Of a DNA stretch of 64,000 bases, positions 55,609-64,000 are shown in pieces. The first letter of the stretch is position 1. Each line of letters begins with the position of its first letter. The position numbers were made by a program, and so were the translations under genes. Source of the stretch: Solidesulfovibrio carbinolicus (GTDB lineage Bacteria > Desulfobacterota > Desulfovibrionia > Desulfovibrionales > Desulfovibrionaceae); the NCBI RefSeq assembly GCF_004135975.1, contig NZ_CP026538.1, forward strand, positions 4,242,501 through 4,306,500, given 5' to 3'. The notes under the pieces are model-generated. The model ran no database searches. It was not told the origin of the DNA and saw nothing but the letters and a program-made list of their open reading frames with translations.

Positions 55609-58347
55609 CTAGGACCCGTCAAAGCCCAGGGTCGCCCGGCACTCTCCGGGGCAGGACACGCCAAGGGGCGTGACGCCCGGCGACAGCTCCAGGGCCGGCA
55701 GGCTGCGCGTGTCCAGGGCCAGCCGCGCGGCCATGGGGTAGGTTGGCGCGCTCCACAGCTGGACCCCGTCGCCGGTCAGGCGAAACCGCACCCGCACCGT
55801 GCCCGTGAAACCGCCAAGGTCCAGGGAAGCCCGGCGCGCCACCCCAAGCCCGTCCCAGCGCCCCGAGCGGGTGCTCAGGAAAGCGTCCAGCAGCCGGTAC
55901 TCGCCGTCGCCCAGGGCCACCTCGGCCACCGCCCCGTTTTTGCCTTCAGGATCACCAAAAAGCCTTGGAAACCATGTCAATGCCAGGGATTTGGCCGGAT
56001 AGCCGGTGGTGGCGGCATAGGCTACGAAACACGGCTTGGCGTCGGGGCAGGACAGGGCCGGATCGTTTTGCAGGCGCACGGCAGTGGCGCCGGCGTCGGC
56101 CGCGCCCGGGTCGAAACCTTCGGCCGTGAAAAGCGGGGCCAGGACCGCTTCGCCCTCGCCGCCCGGCTCCAGAAAGGCGCGCAGGCAGGCCGGGCCGGAC
56201 AGGGGCAGCGGCACGGACGCGCCGCCAAGGGTCAGCGTCGCGCCGCCGGGATTGCCGACCAGCGTCACGCCTTCAGGCGAAAAGGCCTTCTGGCCGGCGT
56301 TGCTCAAAAGCGCCGGCCGGCCGGGTGATAGGGGCACAGTCCAGGGACAGACGTTTCCCAACGGGTCGAGCACGTATTGCCCCGGAGAGGCCGTGCCGGC
56401 CGGACACGGGGCCACCGGGGTGTTGGCGGCCAGCCGGGCCGAGCGCTCAGCCGCCCCGGCCCCGGGCAGGCCGGGGTCGCCGGACACCGTGAGGCGCGCC
56501 TCCAGCCGGGTGACGGCCACGGGCTCGCGCTCGAAGCCCGGACTCAGGATAAGGCGCACGGTCAGCGATTTGGCCGGCGGCGGCGGCGCGGTCGGATCGT
56601 AAGGGATGAGCGAATCGGCGTCCGGGCCGACCAGGACAAAGGCCCGGCCGGTGGGCGTGTCGTCGTCGGGATAGTCCGTGATCCGGGCGTCCATGGCCAG
56701 GGAAGCCAGGGCCACGGTCTGGCCGGGCAGCGGCCTGAACACGTAGGTGGCCTCCCCGGCCCGGCCCCGGTCGGCCAGGACAAGCCCCTCGCCCGTGGCC
56801 CGGAGGTTGCGCGAGGCGGCCATTTCGCCAAAGGCCGCGTCCGGCCGGAAATAGGCCGAAAAGGCGGCCGGCGGCAGGATCGGGGCGGCATTTTTCAGGG
56901 GCAGGCGGTGGACGGCCACCCCGGCCAGGCTGGCCACGGGCGTCGCGGCCTCGGGCAGAGGCCGGGCCGAGGCGTCGCCGCCGGTCGGAACCAGGACCAG
57001 GGCCTCCCGGGCAGCCCGGCCGTCCGGTCCGCCCTGAGGCAAGGACGGCAGAAACCGGCCGGGCAGGTACCAGCGCGTAAAGGCCTCGAAATAGGGCCGC
57101 GTCCAGGGATCGGACTCGCGCCACAGGATCAGGGCCGCCCGGGGCGCGGCCGCCTCGTCCAGGGCGGCGGCCAGGGTTTTCAGACGGCTGTCGTCGCGAC
57201 GATAAAAAAACGGCGCGGCCGGGATATTGGGCGCGGCCAGTCCCAGGCCGAGCAGCAACGCCAGGAGATGGACCGCCCGGCGGGCCGGCAGCCGGGCCAG
57301 CAACACCGAGACCCCAAGGCCGGCGGCCAGCAGGGCGGCGAACAGGCAGGGCAGCACGTAACGCACCTGGAAATGGTGGGCCGTGGTGGCCCGGCCCCAG
57401 GCCAGGCCAAAGGCGCACGCGAAGAGCAGGCCCACGAGAACCGCCCCGCGCCGCCGGGAGGGATCGGCAAGGCCAAGGATAAGTCCGGCCAAGGCCGGGC
57501 CGGCCAGTAGCCAAGGATAGGCCGGCCGGCCCAGAAAGGCGGCGTAGTGGCTGGCGAAGGCGGCAAAAGCCGCTTCCAGGGACCCGCCAAGGGACGCCAG
57601 ATGGGGCGCGCCCGCGCCAAGCAGATACTGGCGCAGGCCGGCCGTCGCCAACCACCACGGGGCAAAGGCCACAAGAATCAGGACGCAAGCCACGGCCAGG
57701 CCGGCCAGGGTGCGCCGCCGCGGCGGGGCCTGGTCGCCCTCGGGCCAGGCCAGGGTCAACCCCGTGGCCAGGACGGCGAAGGCCAGAAAGCCGGCGGCAA
57801 GATACGAGGTGTAAAAGGCCGCCGCGCCAAACCAGCCGACCATGAGCCAGTCCCGGCGGTGGCCGCCGGACAGCGCCCGCAGCAAAAACAGCGTCGCCCC
57901 GAGGAAAAAGAAACCGAACAGGGCATACAGCCGCACCTGCTGGCTGACGTCCACATGGTAAAGGCTACCCGCCAGGGCCGCCCCGGCGAACAGGCCGCAG
58001 GCCGTGCCGCCAAGCCGCCGGCCGATGAGGAACAGCAAGGGCGCGCAGGCCGCGCCGGCCAGGGCCGACGGCAGGCGGGCGAAAAAATCGCTGTGGCCGA
58101 AAAACCAGAGCATCAGGTGGACGACGACGTAGTGCAGCGGCGGCTGGAAATCGATAAACGGCGGATACTGCCAGACCGCCCCGGCCACGACGTCGGCCAC
58201 CGAGGGCTCCGTGGCCCGCATAAGCGTGGTCAGCTCATCGTAAAAGGCGACCGATGGCCCGGCCAGTTCGTACAGGCGCGGGGCCAGGGCCAGGAGAAAC
58301 AGCACAAGCGGCCAGGGACGGCGGAGGTTTTCGGTAACACGTTTCAC
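55609..58347 (-). CDS. GT-C family membrane glycosyltransferase
   Basis: About 912 residues. The N-terminal half has about 10-12 hydrophobic helices, with the acidic first loop SVAFYDELTTLMRATEPSV and FIDFQPPLHYVVVHLMLW, as in ArnT/PMT-like (GT39/GT83) enzymes that use lipid-linked sugars outside the membrane. Residues about 440-912 form a long extracytoplasmic part without helices, rich in beta strands. The start is uncertain: GTG 58347, GTG 58365 and TTG 58383 are in frame, none with a good ribosome site. It ends the Wza-Wzc operon and may modify the exported glycan. Confidence 0.78.
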   Translation of the reverse strand: MKRVTENLRRPWPLVLFLLALAPRLYELAGPSVAFYDELTTLMRATEPSVADVVAGAVWQYPPFIDFQPPLHYVVVHLMLWFFGHSDFFARLPSALAGAACAPLLFLIGRRLGGTACGLFAGAALAGSLYHVDVSQQVRLYALFGFFFLGATLFLLRALSGGHRRDWLMVGWFGAAAFYTSYLAAGFLAFAVLATGLTLAWPEGDQAPPRRRTLAGLAVACVLILVAFAPWWLATAGLRQYLLGAGAPHLASLGGSLEAAFAAFASHYAAFLGRPAYPWLLAGPALAGLILGLADPSRRRGAVLVGLLFACAFGLAWGRATTAHHFQVRYVLPCLFAALLAAGLGVSVLLARLPARRAVHLLALLLGLGLAAPNIPAAPFFYRRDDSRLKTLAAALDEAAAPRAALILWRESDPWTRPYFEAFTRWYLPGRFLPSLPQGGPDGRAAREALVLVPTGGDASARPLPEAATPVASLAGVAVHRLPLKNAAPILPPAAFSAYFRPDAAFGEMAASRNLRATGEGLVLADRGRAGEATYVFRPLPGQTVALASLAMDARITDYPDDDTPTGRAFVLVGPDADSLIPYDPTAPPPPAKSLTVRLILSPGFEREPVAVTRLEARLTVSGDPGLPGAGAAERSARLAANTPVAPCPAGTASPGQYVLDPLGNVCPWTVPLSPGRPALLSNAGQKAFSPEGVTLVGNPGGATLTLGGASVPLPLSGPACLRAFLEPGGEGEAVLAPLFTAEGFDPGAADAGATAVRLQNDPALSCPDAKPCFVAYAATTGYPAKSLALTWFPRLFGDPEGKNGAVAEVALGDGEYRLLDAFLSTRSGRWDGLGVARRASLDLGGFTGTVRVRFRLTGDGVQLWSAPTYPMAARLALDTRSLPALELSPGVTPLGVSCPGECRATLGFDGS

Positions 58348-58459
58348 GGCCAAGGCATCTATCACGCCGGGCCAGGAGTGCAAGAGGGGGGATGGGCCGG
58401 CCCGGCGGCGGCGGCATGACCGCCCTTACGGATCGCGGCCGCCGGCCCGGGCGACGGGC

Positions 58460-60649
58460 TTAGGCCGTCGGCGCGGCCGGCCGTTTGCGCCGGACCCGGC
58501 CCAGCAAGCCGGCCCACACGTCGCGGGGGGCGGGGTCGTCGTCCGGCGACCCCACCAGCACAAGCCGGGGCGCGCGGCCGGCGGCAGCGGCCAGTTCGGC
58601 CGTGGCCCGGGCGGCGGCGGCGGCGTCATCGATCCAAGGACGCAGGCAGGCCAGCACGGCGTCGGCGTGGCGGGACAGGGAGCAGGCGTCGCCGCTGGCC
58701 CCGGCCGGCGCGGCCGCCACCAGCACGACGTCGAACCGCCGCCCCAAGCCGTCCAGCAGCCCGGCCACGGCCGGCGAATCCAGCAGCCCCTCGGCCGCTT
58801 CCGGAGTGAGGGCCGCCTGGCCGGCCGGCAGGGCAAAGAGACCGGGCTCGGGACCCGGCAGGATCACGGCGTCGCGAAAGACCTTGCCGGCGACGGCCTC
58901 GGCCAGGCCGGGGCCAAGCGGCAGTCCGAGACGGGCATGGAGGCTTGGCCGGGTAAGAACGGCGTCCACCAGGGCCACGGAGCGGCCCGACCGGGCCAGG
59001 GACACGCCCAGCTCCAGGGCCACGTCCAGGGCGTCGGCCGGGCCGGACAGGGCGTCGGCGACGACCAGCACCTTGGGCGGCCGGCCGCTTACGGGAAAAA
59101 GCGCGTCGCGAAGCCGCCGCACCGCCTGGGCTCGGGGGAGTCCGGGCCGCCGGGGCAATGTTCCGGCCACGGGCGCGCCCAGGCCGGCCGCGCCGGCCGG
59201 GGTGAGAGCGGGATCGAGGTACGCGGCCAGCAGGGCGGCAGTCAGCGCCAGGAACCCGCCGAGCACGATGCCCAGGGCCAGCATGAGCGACAGCTTGGGC
59301 CGCATGTAGTCGTCGATGCGCCCCGGAGGCGTGGCCGCCTCCACCAGATGGGCGATGGACAGGTCAAGGGCCTCTCCGGCCACGGCCGCCCGATGAAGCT
59401 GGTTTAAGTTGCTGAGAAACAGTTCGCCGGCCGCCGCCCGGACCTTGAGCAGGGCCTCGGCCGCCGCCCGTTCGGGGAAGGCCATGATGCGACCTCCCAG
59501 AGCGTCGAGCAGTGACCCGTAAGCGGCGTCCTGGCTTTCCAGGCCGGCGGCCTGGGCCGTGTACTCGGCCGCCCGTTCGTTTAAGAAGGTGAAGGTCGGA
59601 TCAGTGGAAATGGTCTCGGAACCGAAAACTTTCTGGGCCTCGCCTTTTATCAGGCGCTTGGCCTCCTCGATCTTGCCCTCGATTTCCTTGACCTGGGGAT
59701 GCTCGGCGGTCATGCGCGACTTGGCCACGGCCAAGTCCATGTAAAGGTCGCGAAGGGTCAGCTTCAAGGAGTCGATGAGACTCGAACGCTGGATGGATTC
59801 GCCGGATTTGCGGAATTCCGGTCGCTTGGCCATCTGCCCCTTGACGTTGGCCAGCATCCCCTGGGCCTTGAGCAAAAGCAGCCGGTTGGAGTCGCGTTCG
59901 TTGCTGAGGCTGTAAAAGCGCTCCACCAGTTTTTCGCCTTCGGCGGTGAGATCCACGATCTTTTCACGCTGGCGCAGCTTGCCGAGTTCGGCCAGGGCCT
60001 TTTCGTAATCGTCGCGGGCGCGGGGCAGTTCGGCGGCGGCGGCGGCGGCCAGTTCCCGGCACTCGCCCTGGCGCATGTCCGCCTCCCGGGCCATGAAGGA
60101 CCGGGCGGCGGCGTTGGCCAGGGTCATGGCCAGTTCCAAGGATTCGGCCGAACTGGAAAACTCCAAGATGTCGGCGTCGTCCACCATGGCCGCCTTGAGG
60201 TAGGGCCGGGGGAAAAAGATATGGACGATGGATTTGTTGGTGAGTTCCTCATAGGTCATGGGCCGCCGGCCGAAACGGGGCAGCCAGTTGTCCACGGCCC
60301 AGCGCACCAGGGGAATCATCTCCACGAGCTGGAGCGACTTGCGCTTGCGGGTCAGGTCGAGCTGGGCGACCAGCGGCCCAAGGACCGGCACGGTTGTGGC
60401 CAGTTCCTCGTAGGTGGCGCGCTCGGCGTCGGTGAGCGAGGCCGAACCCATCATGGCCGAGTCGAGGTTGACGCGCGACAGCAGGCTGGCCTTGGTGGAG
60501 GAATGGTAGAGATAGACCTTGGCCGAAGCTACGTACTGGGTCTCGCACACAAGGGTCAACAGCGTCAGGCCGCCGGCCACCAGGCCGAACACCAGCAGCA
60601 TGAGGCGACGGCGACGCCACAACAAGGCGAGGAGCAGGCGCAGTTCCAT
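58460..60649 (-). CDS. Wzc/GumC-like chain-length protein with degenerate kinase domain
   Basis: A 729-residue polysaccharide co-polymerase. Two membrane helices (about 15-36 and 460-485) flank a long periplasmic coiled-coil region (ELPRARDDYEKALAELGKLR). The C-terminal domain from about 524 has the fold order of a BY-kinase. Its P-loop is replaced (VVADALSGPADALDVAL), the A' motif is VDAVLTRPSLH instead of VDADxRxP, and Walker B is FDVVLVAAAP without the Asp. There is no terminal Tyr cluster (end RRKRPAAPTA). It probably shapes chain length without kinase activity. It starts 1 bp after the Wza-like gene. Confidence 0.87.
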   Translation of the reverse strand: MELRLLLALLWRRRRLMLLVFGLVAGGLTLLTLVCETQYVASAKVYLYHSSTKASLLSRVNLDSAMMGSASLTDAERATYEELATTVPVLGPLVAQLDLTRKRKSLQLVEMIPLVRWAVDNWLPRFGRRPMTYEELTNKSIVHIFFPRPYLKAAMVDDADILEFSSSAESLELAMTLANAAARSFMAREADMRQGECRELAAAAAAELPRARDDYEKALAELGKLRQREKIVDLTAEGEKLVERFYSLSNERDSNRLLLLKAQGMLANVKGQMAKRPEFRKSGESIQRSSLIDSLKLTLRDLYMDLAVAKSRMTAEHPQVKEIEGKIEEAKRLIKGEAQKVFGSETISTDPTFTFLNERAAEYTAQAAGLESQDAAYGSLLDALGGRIMAFPERAAAEALLKVRAAAGELFLSNLNQLHRAAVAGEALDLSIAHLVEAATPPGRIDDYMRPKLSLMLALGIVLGGFLALTAALLAAYLDPALTPAGAAGLGAPVAGTLPRRPGLPRAQAVRRLRDALFPVSGRPPKVLVVADALSGPADALDVALELGVSLARSGRSVALVDAVLTRPSLHARLGLPLGPGLAEAVAGKVFRDAVILPGPEPGLFALPAGQAALTPEAAEGLLDSPAVAGLLDGLGRRFDVVLVAAAPAGASGDACSLSRHADAVLACLRPWIDDAAAAARATAELAAAAGRAPRLVLVGSPDDDPAPRDVWAGLLGRVRRKRPAAPTA

Positions 60650-60650
60650 G

Positions 60651-61517
60651 TCACTGCACCGTGGTCACGCCGCCCTGGCGGTTGCTTAAATACTCCCCGG
60701 CCACGGGCTGGCTTTGCTGGATGATGGTGTTGACCTGGTTGGCCGGCCCCTGGGACAGGTCGTTTATGGCGTCGCGCAGCTGCGGCAGGAAGATGACCAG
60801 GCGCTCGGCATTGATGAAGGCGTTGACCACGGCGTTTAGGTGGCCCAAAAACTCGTCGATGTTGGCCCAGGTGCTCTTGGGCACGTAGAGCACGTCGCCG
60901 CCTTCCAGATAGCGGTCAAAGCCGGCCGTGCCCTTGCCAAGGCCGGTCCCGAGCTTCATATCCAGGATGTAGGCCTGGGGTTTGTCGGTATCCATGCCCC
61001 GGAACAGCACCACCGTGCTCTTGCCGGCGTTGTCGGTGAAGCCGCCGGCCCGGGCAATGGCCTCGAACAGCACGATGTCGTGGTCCACGGACACCACGCC
61101 CTGGGACTTGACCTCGCCCAGGACCAGGGCCGTCTGGCTGCGCAGGCTTTGGGCCGTCACCGTCACCTGGGGATCAATGAGATATTTGGCGTAAGCCCGG
61201 GTGAGGTCGGCGCGCAGTTCCGACACGGTGCGCCCGCCGGCCGTGACCTCGCCGGCCAGGGGCAGCTGGATGCGCCCGGCTTCGTCCACCCGCACGGCGG
61301 TCTTGAGGTCGTCGTGACGCCACACGGCCACGAGCAGCTCGTCGCCGTAGCCCAGAACGGCCCGTCGGGCCGGAGCGGCGGCCGAGGCGGCGGCCGGATT
61401 TTTCGAGGAGGCGGCGGCCGGCGGCGGGGCCGTGGGCCGGGCACAGGAGACGAGCAACCACGCCGCAGCCAACAACACAAGCGGGGCGAGGGATCGCGGG
61501 AGGGCGCAGGCGGGCAT
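60651..61517 (-). CDS. Polysaccharide export lipoprotein (Wza/GumB-like)
   Basis: A 288-residue outer-membrane lipoprotein. The signal peptide ends in the lipobox LLVSCARP. The Poly_export domain begins VLGYGDELLVAVWRHDDLKT and is followed by SLBB-like segments (GEVKSQGVVSVDHDIVLFEA, YLEGGDVLYVP). AAAGGA lies upstream of ATG 61517; the ATG at 61553 is less likely. It forms the outer-membrane channel for the exported polysaccharide together with the Wzc-like protein. Confidence 0.92.
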   Translation of the reverse strand: MPACALPRSLAPLVLLAAAWLLVSCARPTAPPPAAASSKNPAAASAAAPARRAVLGYGDELLVAVWRHDDLKTAVRVDEAGRIQLPLAGEVTAGGRTVSELRADLTRAYAKYLIDPQVTVTAQSLRSQTALVLGEVKSQGVVSVDHDIVLFEAIARAGGFTDNAGKSTVVLFRGMDTDKPQAYILDMKLGTGLGKGTAGFDRYLEGGDVLYVPKSTWANIDEFLGHLNAVVNAFINAERLVIFLPQLRDAINDLSQGPANQVNTIIQQSQPVAGEYLSNRQGGVTTVQ

Positions 61518-61702
61518 GGCAGTCCTTTCGCTTTGGATCAGGGTCTCGCCCAATTACGGGATTTCAGACCCGGCGGCAAGACGGACCCGCCGCGTTGTGG
61601 TCCGGGATGATCTGGTGTAAGGGGAGGCCGCGTTCGGGCACGTCGTCTTGCCTGGGCGCTGGCGCGGTCGCGCCGCAATACGAAAACCTCCGCAGGCATG
61701 GC

Positions 61703-62710
61703 ATGACAGATATGAAAATTCTCTTCGGACTGGCCGCGGCGCTGCTTCTGGCCGCAGCCCTCCCGGCCTCGGCCGAGACCATCTCCTTCCAGGGCAAGGC
61801 CTACTGCCCCATCCGCTACGACATCAACTGGCCCTTTTCCGCCAAATCCAAGAAGGCACCGACCCAAGGCAGCGGCATCACGGCCAACGTCTACGAGATG
61901 CCCAAGGAAGCCGTCGAGGAAAAATCCGCCGCCGATCTGGGCTCGGACATGCGCCGGCTGCGGATCATCTCGGCTCCGGTCCAGATCGGCCAACACGTGG
62001 TGGAAGACCAAGTGCTCATCACCTATGAGTTGCCCCTGGAAAACCTCATGGCCGAAAAGCAGCTCGTGTCGCGGGCCGAACTCAACGGCCTGGAACACGC
62101 CATGAGCGTCGTGCAGTTCCAACTTGCCACGATCCAAAACCGCCAGCGAGAGCTGGAAAACATGGCCGGCAACCAGGCCGTGGCCGTCAACGAGGTCGCC
62201 AACAACGCCCGCGACATCGAAAACCTGCTTTTGCAACGCGACTTTCTTGAAGAAAAACTGGAACTGGCCCGCCAGCGCTACGACAACAGCGTCCTGCTCA
62301 GCCAGTCCAAATTCGGCAAGGAAGTGGACCTCAAAAACCTGCCTCGCCGGGGTTACGTGCGCGCCCCCGGCGACGGCTACATCCTGTGGCTCAACTCCAG
62401 CCTCGTGCCCGGCATGGCCTTTTCCAAACAGGCTCCCCTGGTCACCATCGGCAAACTCGATCCCATCATCGTACGGGCCTCGGTGCACGAAATCGCCATG
62501 CAAAAGCTCAAGGCCGGCGACCCCGCCACCGTGATCTTCAACGCCTGGCCCGGCGAAAAATTCCAGACCACCATCAGCAAGGTGGACTACGTGGCCCAGC
62601 CGGCCATGCTGCAGCAACCGTCCTTTTATCTCATCGAGCTGACCCTGCCCAACCCCGACCTGCGCATCAAGGAAGGCATGCGCTGCGACGTCGTGGTCGA
62701 TCTGCGCTAA
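61703..62710 (+). CDS. HlyD-like membrane fusion/efflux protein
   Basis: A 335-residue periplasmic adaptor. The signal segment is MTDMKILFGLAAALLLAAAL. Strands around LRIISAPVQIGQHVVEDQVL and a final half-motif RGYVRAPGDGYILWLNSSLV form the lipoyl-like domain. A helical hairpin lies between (ENMAGNQAVAVNEVANNARD). No ABC transporter is next to it. It diverges from the Wza operon with 185 bp between and may help polysaccharide secretion. ATG 61712 is an alternative start. Confidence 0.8.
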   Translation: MTDMKILFGLAAALLLAAALPASAETISFQGKAYCPIRYDINWPFSAKSKKAPTQGSGITANVYEMPKEAVEEKSAADLGSDMRRLRIISAPVQIGQHVVEDQVLITYELPLENLMAEKQLVSRAELNGLEHAMSVVQFQLATIQNRQRELENMAGNQAVAVNEVANNARDIENLLLQRDFLEEKLELARQRYDNSVLLSQSKFGKEVDLKNLPRRGYVRAPGDGYILWLNSSLVPGMAFSKQAPLVTIGKLDPIIVRASVHEIAMQKLKAGDPATVIFNAWPGEKFQTTISKVDYVAQPAMLQQPSFYLIELTLPNPDLRIKEGMRCDVVVDLR

Positions 62711-62721
62711 GCCGGCCCGCC

Positions 62722-64000
62722 ATGCAGCACATCGTTCTGGCTCTGGCTGTAAACGGCCTGATCTTCGCCGGCGCGGGCCTTGGCCCCATGGCCCTGATGG
62801 CCCCGCGCCTGGGCGCCCTGGCCGTCCTGGCCCTGGCTCCGGCGGCGGGCTACGCCCTCTATTCCACGGCCCTGACCTGGTGGCTGCTCCAGGAAGGCAC
62901 GGCCGGCGAGGCCGCCTGGCCCCTGGCCGGGCTGCTTCTGGCCGTCTCGGCCGCCTGCCTGGCGGCCTGCCGCGCCACCCTCGGCCCGCGCCTGGCCGCC
63001 GTATCCGGCAAACGGCTTCTGGCCGGCCTGGCCGGTCTGGTCCTGTGCCTGGGCTTTTTGCTGTCCCCCCTGGCCGTCGGCAAGAAAGGCTATGACGTCT
63101 TTCGCGGCAACGCCTCGGATTCCTTCATTTATATGTTCATTGCCCGGTACTTCGACGAACACCCCCGGGCCTGGGCCTTCGAGCAGACCCCCGAGGCCGT
63201 GGAAGCAGCCGGCCCCATGCTCGTGCCGGCCCAGTCCATGCTGAGCATCCGCTGGACCTCCGGGGCCATGCTCACGGCCGCGGCCCGCCTGGGCGGCCTT
63301 GGCATCGTCGAATACCAGTACGCCTTTACACTCACGAGCTTTGTGCTGCTTTTTGCCGCTCTGCTCCCCTTCCTGGCCGCCATGGGCCTGTCCGCTCCGG
63401 CCGCGAGCCTGTCGGCCCTGGCCTTGTCCACCGGGTTCTACGCCCAGATGGTCCTGGATATCCGGGCCTTTTCCCAGATCAACGTCCTGCCCCTGGTGGC
63501 GCTCTTGGCCCTGGCCCTGTCCCTGCCCGCCCCGGCCGGACGACGGGAAACCCTGGGCCGGCTGGCGCTTCTGGCCGGCTGCTACCTGGCCGCGTTTGTC
63601 AACTACACGGAAATATTCCCCATGATCATCGGCGCTTCGGCCAGCTATCTGGTGCTGCGTCGGGCTTTTGGCCGGCTGCCCTGGGCCGAGTGCGCCGTCC
63701 ATGTCGCCGGGTTTCTCCTGGGCATGGCCGCCACCTGGCCGGTGCGGTTTCTCTGGGGCCACATGCTGGCCCAGATCCAGTTCACCCAGGGCGCGCCCCA
63801 GCTGTGGAGCGAGGCCTATTTCAGCTGGCTGTACCACAACCTGCCCTCGGGCCTATTCGGCCTGCCGCTTTTGGAATACGGCTTCTCCCGTCTGCCGGGC
63901 TGGGGCTTTTGCGATCTGCCGGGCTGGCTGGTCACCATCCTGGGGCTTGGCCTGTGCGCCCTGTTCGTCCTTGGCGGACTGCGGGCCGCCGCCGACCCCG
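62722..64000 (+). CDS. Large polytopic membrane protein, cut by window end
   Basis: The ATG at 62722 opens a frame that stays open for 426 codons to the end of the window, 11 bp after the HlyD-like gene. The product begins MQHIVLALAVNGLIFAGAGL and has about nine or more hydrophobic helices. Between them, GNASDSFIYMFIARYFDEHP and SMLSIRWTSGAMLTAAARL resemble the first extracytoplasmic loop of GT-C type membrane enzymes. The family is not certain. It is probably part of the same export or glycan locus. Confidence 0.75.
   Translation, partial: MQHIVLALAVNGLIFAGAGLGPMALMAPRLGALAVLALAPAAGYALYSTALTWWLLQEGTAGEAAWPLAGLLLAVSAACLAACRATLGPRLAAVSGKRLLAGLAGLVLCLGFLLSPLAVGKKGYDVFRGNASDSFIYMFIARYFDEHPRAWAFEQTPEAVEAAGPMLVPAQSMLSIRWTSGAMLTAAARLGGLGIVEYQYAFTLTSFVLLFAALLPFLAAMGLSAPAASLSALALSTGFYAQMVLDIRAFSQINVLPLVALLALALSLPAPAGRRETLGRLALLAGCYLAAFVNYTEIFPMIIGASASYLVLRRAFGRLPWAECAVHVAGFLLGMAATWPVRFLWGHMLAQIQFTQGAPQLWSEAYFSWLYHNLPSGLFGLPLLEYGFSRLPGWGFCDLPGWLVTILGLGLCALFVLGGLRAAADP

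Overview
This 64 kb window is a G+C-rich (roughly two thirds G+C) bacterial chromosome segment. Several features suggest a deltaproteobacterial sulfate reducer of the Desulfovibrio/Solidesulfovibrio type: a stand-alone AICAR transformylase without its IMP cyclohydrolase half, many radical SAM enzymes, sensory PAS proteins, and short hairpin repeats just after stop codons. The assignment is an inference from content; no rRNA, tRNA or CRISPR array was seen.

Layout. 1-5.1 kb: end of a glycosyltransferase operon (minus), small unknown genes, an HDOD protein and a TPR protein. 5.2-8.2 kb: a large XRE-HTH protein with about seven PAS domains. 8.3-12 kb (minus): RNase II/R-family exonuclease, PlsY acyltransferase and an SGNH hydrolase. 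12.2-15.3 kb: AICAR transformylase (minus), then a small protein and PurA (plus). 15.3-15.7 kb: a chain of strong inverted repeats. 15.7-21 kb: SPASM radical SAM protein, glycosyltransferases and a small secreted protein. 21-25.8 kb: a complete BMP-type nucleoside ABC importer operon. 26-29.3 kb: a radical SAM protein with a long Pro/Glu tail, and a Wzx-like flippase. 29.4-32.6 kb: an orphan type I secretion-type ABC exporter in less G+C-rich DNA, plus small genes. 32.7-40.2 kb: a tightly packed operon of AMP-dependent ligase, DUF362 protein, two B12-binding radical SAM proteins, an LpxL-like acyltransferase and a polyprenol-phosphate glycosyltransferase-like protein. 40.2-41.4 kb: an IS110-family element. 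41.4-46.7 kb: radical SAM protein, a GT2-GT4 fusion and another GT4 protein. 46.8-50.6 kb: a hybrid histidine kinase divergent from a kinase-less sensor. 50.7-55.5 kb: B12-radical SAM protein with a CheC-like phosphatase (minus), and an FAD-oxidoreductase/radical SAM fusion (plus). 55.6-64 kb: an exopolysaccharide export locus (Wza-like, Wzc-like with a degenerate kinase domain, a GT-C membrane protein) divergent from an HlyD-like protein and a large membrane protein cut by the window end.

The overall theme is cell-surface glycan and lipid assembly with an unusual density of radical SAM chemistry (seven genes).

The most striking observation is the IS110-family element at 40217-41372. Removing it rejoins a 40-nt intergenic hairpin repeat that is identical, base for base, to another copy at 12150-12189. 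The noncoding leader of the element folds into two guide loops whose internal sequences match its own insertion site and its own ends. This is the architecture of an IS621-type bridge RNA, here apparently programmed to a terminator-like repeat. A -35 box in the right end and a -10 box in the left end would also be joined with a 17-bp spacer in the circular form.
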